Assembly: GCA_963836605.1 (NCBI GenBank)
Contig: CAWIKB010000015.1
Span: forward strand, 1-64,000
Direction: 5' to 3'
From: Bog-473 sp963836605
GTDB taxonomy: Bacteria; Actinomycetota; Acidimicrobiia; Acidimicrobiales; RAAP-2
Length of the DNA stretch: 64,000 nucleotides
The position numbers and the translations under genes are program-made. Shown here one piece after another: positions 63,058 to 64,000 of this stretch. Under the pieces are notes generated by a model, which was not told the DNA's origin, did no database searches, and worked only from the letters and a program-made list of their open reading frames with translations. Every line of letters starts with the position of its first letter. Positions within the stretch are counted from its first letter, which is position 1.

Positions 63058-64000
63058 ATGAGAGGGAAGTGTCATAGAAATCGTGCGACGCTCCCGCCGA
63101 AATTGGTTGTCAGCTTCACGTTGAGCACCCTGTTGGCAGCGACCTTGGCCACATTGAGCCTGTCGTTTGCCTCGGTCTCGACGTCCCACGCGGCGACGGC
63201 TCCGACCTGCACGGATTCGTGGACGGGCCACGGAGGAGACGGATTATGGACATCCGCCGGCAACTGGAGTGCGGGGAGTGCCCGTCGCCGGGTCGGACGT
63301 GTGCATCGGCGACATGACTACCGGGGAACTACACCGTCACGCTGAGCGCCACGATGGCCACGAACGGCACATCGACGCCGACAATCACACCGGAACTAGG
63401 GTCCCTGAGTATCGGGGGGAGCGCCGAGTCACAAGGGAATGCAGACGCTCGACGTCGCCAGCGATGGTTCCGTGCTCACGCTCGGTGACGGCACCAACGC
63501 TGTCAGTGGCACCGGAACCGTCGAAGTCGGTGTCACGGCCCCTCCCGTACAGAGTTCCAACCCCGCCGACAATGTTGGGACGTTGGACCTGACCCCAGGA
63601 GCCGACCTGACCCTGTCCGACACCGCAACGTACAAACAAGGCGCCACAGGAGACCTCAAGGTAACCAACGACGTCCTCACCCCGAGCCAAGCATGATTAC
63701 CGGTAGCGGGACCGGTACCGAGGAATCCTTGGGCGGCACGCTCGACGTCACCACGGATGACTCGGTCACGCACCCCGCCACCCACGCCTACATGCCGGTT
63801 ATGAATACTGGCGCCGGCACGGTTAATGGGCAGTTCTCCAACCTCAGCTTCACTGGTGTTTCCTACGTTGCGGCCTACCCCGGGAACAACGTCGACAAGC
63901 TCTCGCTCGCTCCACTGACCTCACTGGCACGTCCCACCCTCCGAACGATTCGGGTCCTTCCGTGGAGATCGGCTCGACCCTCCAGTTCACCGCCACCGGG
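63058..64000 (+). CDS. Secreted beta-rich protein, partial and frame-broken, runs off window
   Basis: An exported protein cut by the window end. The signal peptide (VVSFTLSTLLAATLATLSLS, cleavage near SHAA) is followed by CTDSWTGHGGDGLWTSAGNW, typical of autotransporter-like beta-helix or cellulosomal N-terminal repeats. The frame then changes near 63285, again near 63330-63435, and after about 63694, with each new frame continuing beta-strand repeats (SGTGTVEVGV, LTLSDTATYKQGA, GGTLDVTTDDSV, SFTGVSYVAAYPG). These read as one protein of Gly/Thr-rich strands. ATG 63058 is the best start but has no clear ribosome binding site. Function unknown; surface location inferred. Confidence 0.6.

Overview
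The window is high-GC DNA with short intergenic gaps, several start codons placed only 6-8 bases downstream of a TAnnnT-like -10 box, an LAFTG sortase-type sorting signal, a MhuD-like haem oxygenase, fused FadE-type acyl-CoA dehydrogenase and proline/threonine-rich secreted proteins. Together these point to an actinobacterium. The abundance of secreted Cys-x(n)-Cys propeller repeats and Thr-rich linkers would fit an uncultured Acidimicrobiia-like lineage, but that is inference. No rRNA, tRNA, CRISPR array or complete insertion sequence was recognised.

Layout. 0-9.3 kb: housekeeping and accessory genes (ABC exporter, TSUP permease, universal stress protein, glutamine amidotransferase, nitronate monooxygenase, orphan Phd-type antitoxin, nitroreductase, zinc-ribbon membrane protein). 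9.2-33.8 kb: a large cell-surface polysaccharide locus on both strands. It holds an LAFTG surface protein, a DUF4012 protein, a tyrosine autokinase/chain-length regulator in the same open frame as a Wzx-type flippase, a Wzy-type polymerase, four glycosyltransferases (three GT4, one GT61), an acetyltransferase, three methyltransferases, a divergent pair of secreted repeat proteins, a five-gene cassette (SDR, AMP-ligase, acyl carrier protein, methyltransferase, SGNH hydrolase) and a GDP-mannose 3,5-epimerase homologue with the plant-enzyme catalytic residues. 34-39 kb: DUF899 protein, an ArsR regulator with its SRPBCC partner, an NRDE protein, and a divergent LysR/DHA2 exporter pair. 39-47 kb: a surface protein with five 303-bp tandem repeats, a branched-chain-type substrate-binding lipoprotein, an amidohydrolase with an operator-like palindrome over its promoter, a glutamic (G1) peptidase, MhuD-like oxygenase and a secreted protein of unknown function. 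47-52 kb: a four-gene ECF transporter operon behind a cobalamin riboswitch. 52-64 kb: MFS exporter, acyl-CoA ligase, ABC-2 exporter, SRPBCC protein, Ohr, fused acyl-CoA dehydrogenase, acetyltransferase, DUF6629 membrane protein and a secreted protein running off the end.

How the genes work together. The polysaccharide locus has recognisable chain assembly (glycosyltransferases), export (flippase), polymerisation (Wzy) and length control (autokinase). It also has a tight cassette resembling a reworked D-alanylation system (ligase, carrier protein, SGNH protein) that may attach an acyl or hydroxy-acyl group to the polymer. The ECF operon is explained by its riboswitch as a B12 or corrinoid uptake system, with a secreted first gene that could be an extracellular binding partner.

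A caution for every reader: at least fifteen genes-worth of frame breaks occur here, and in each the downstream frame continues the same protein family. Several are simple explanations such as one extra G or C in a run, or one lost CG dinucleotide in GCGC tracts. Sequence error is the simplest explanation; I describe each affected gene as one gene with a broken frame.
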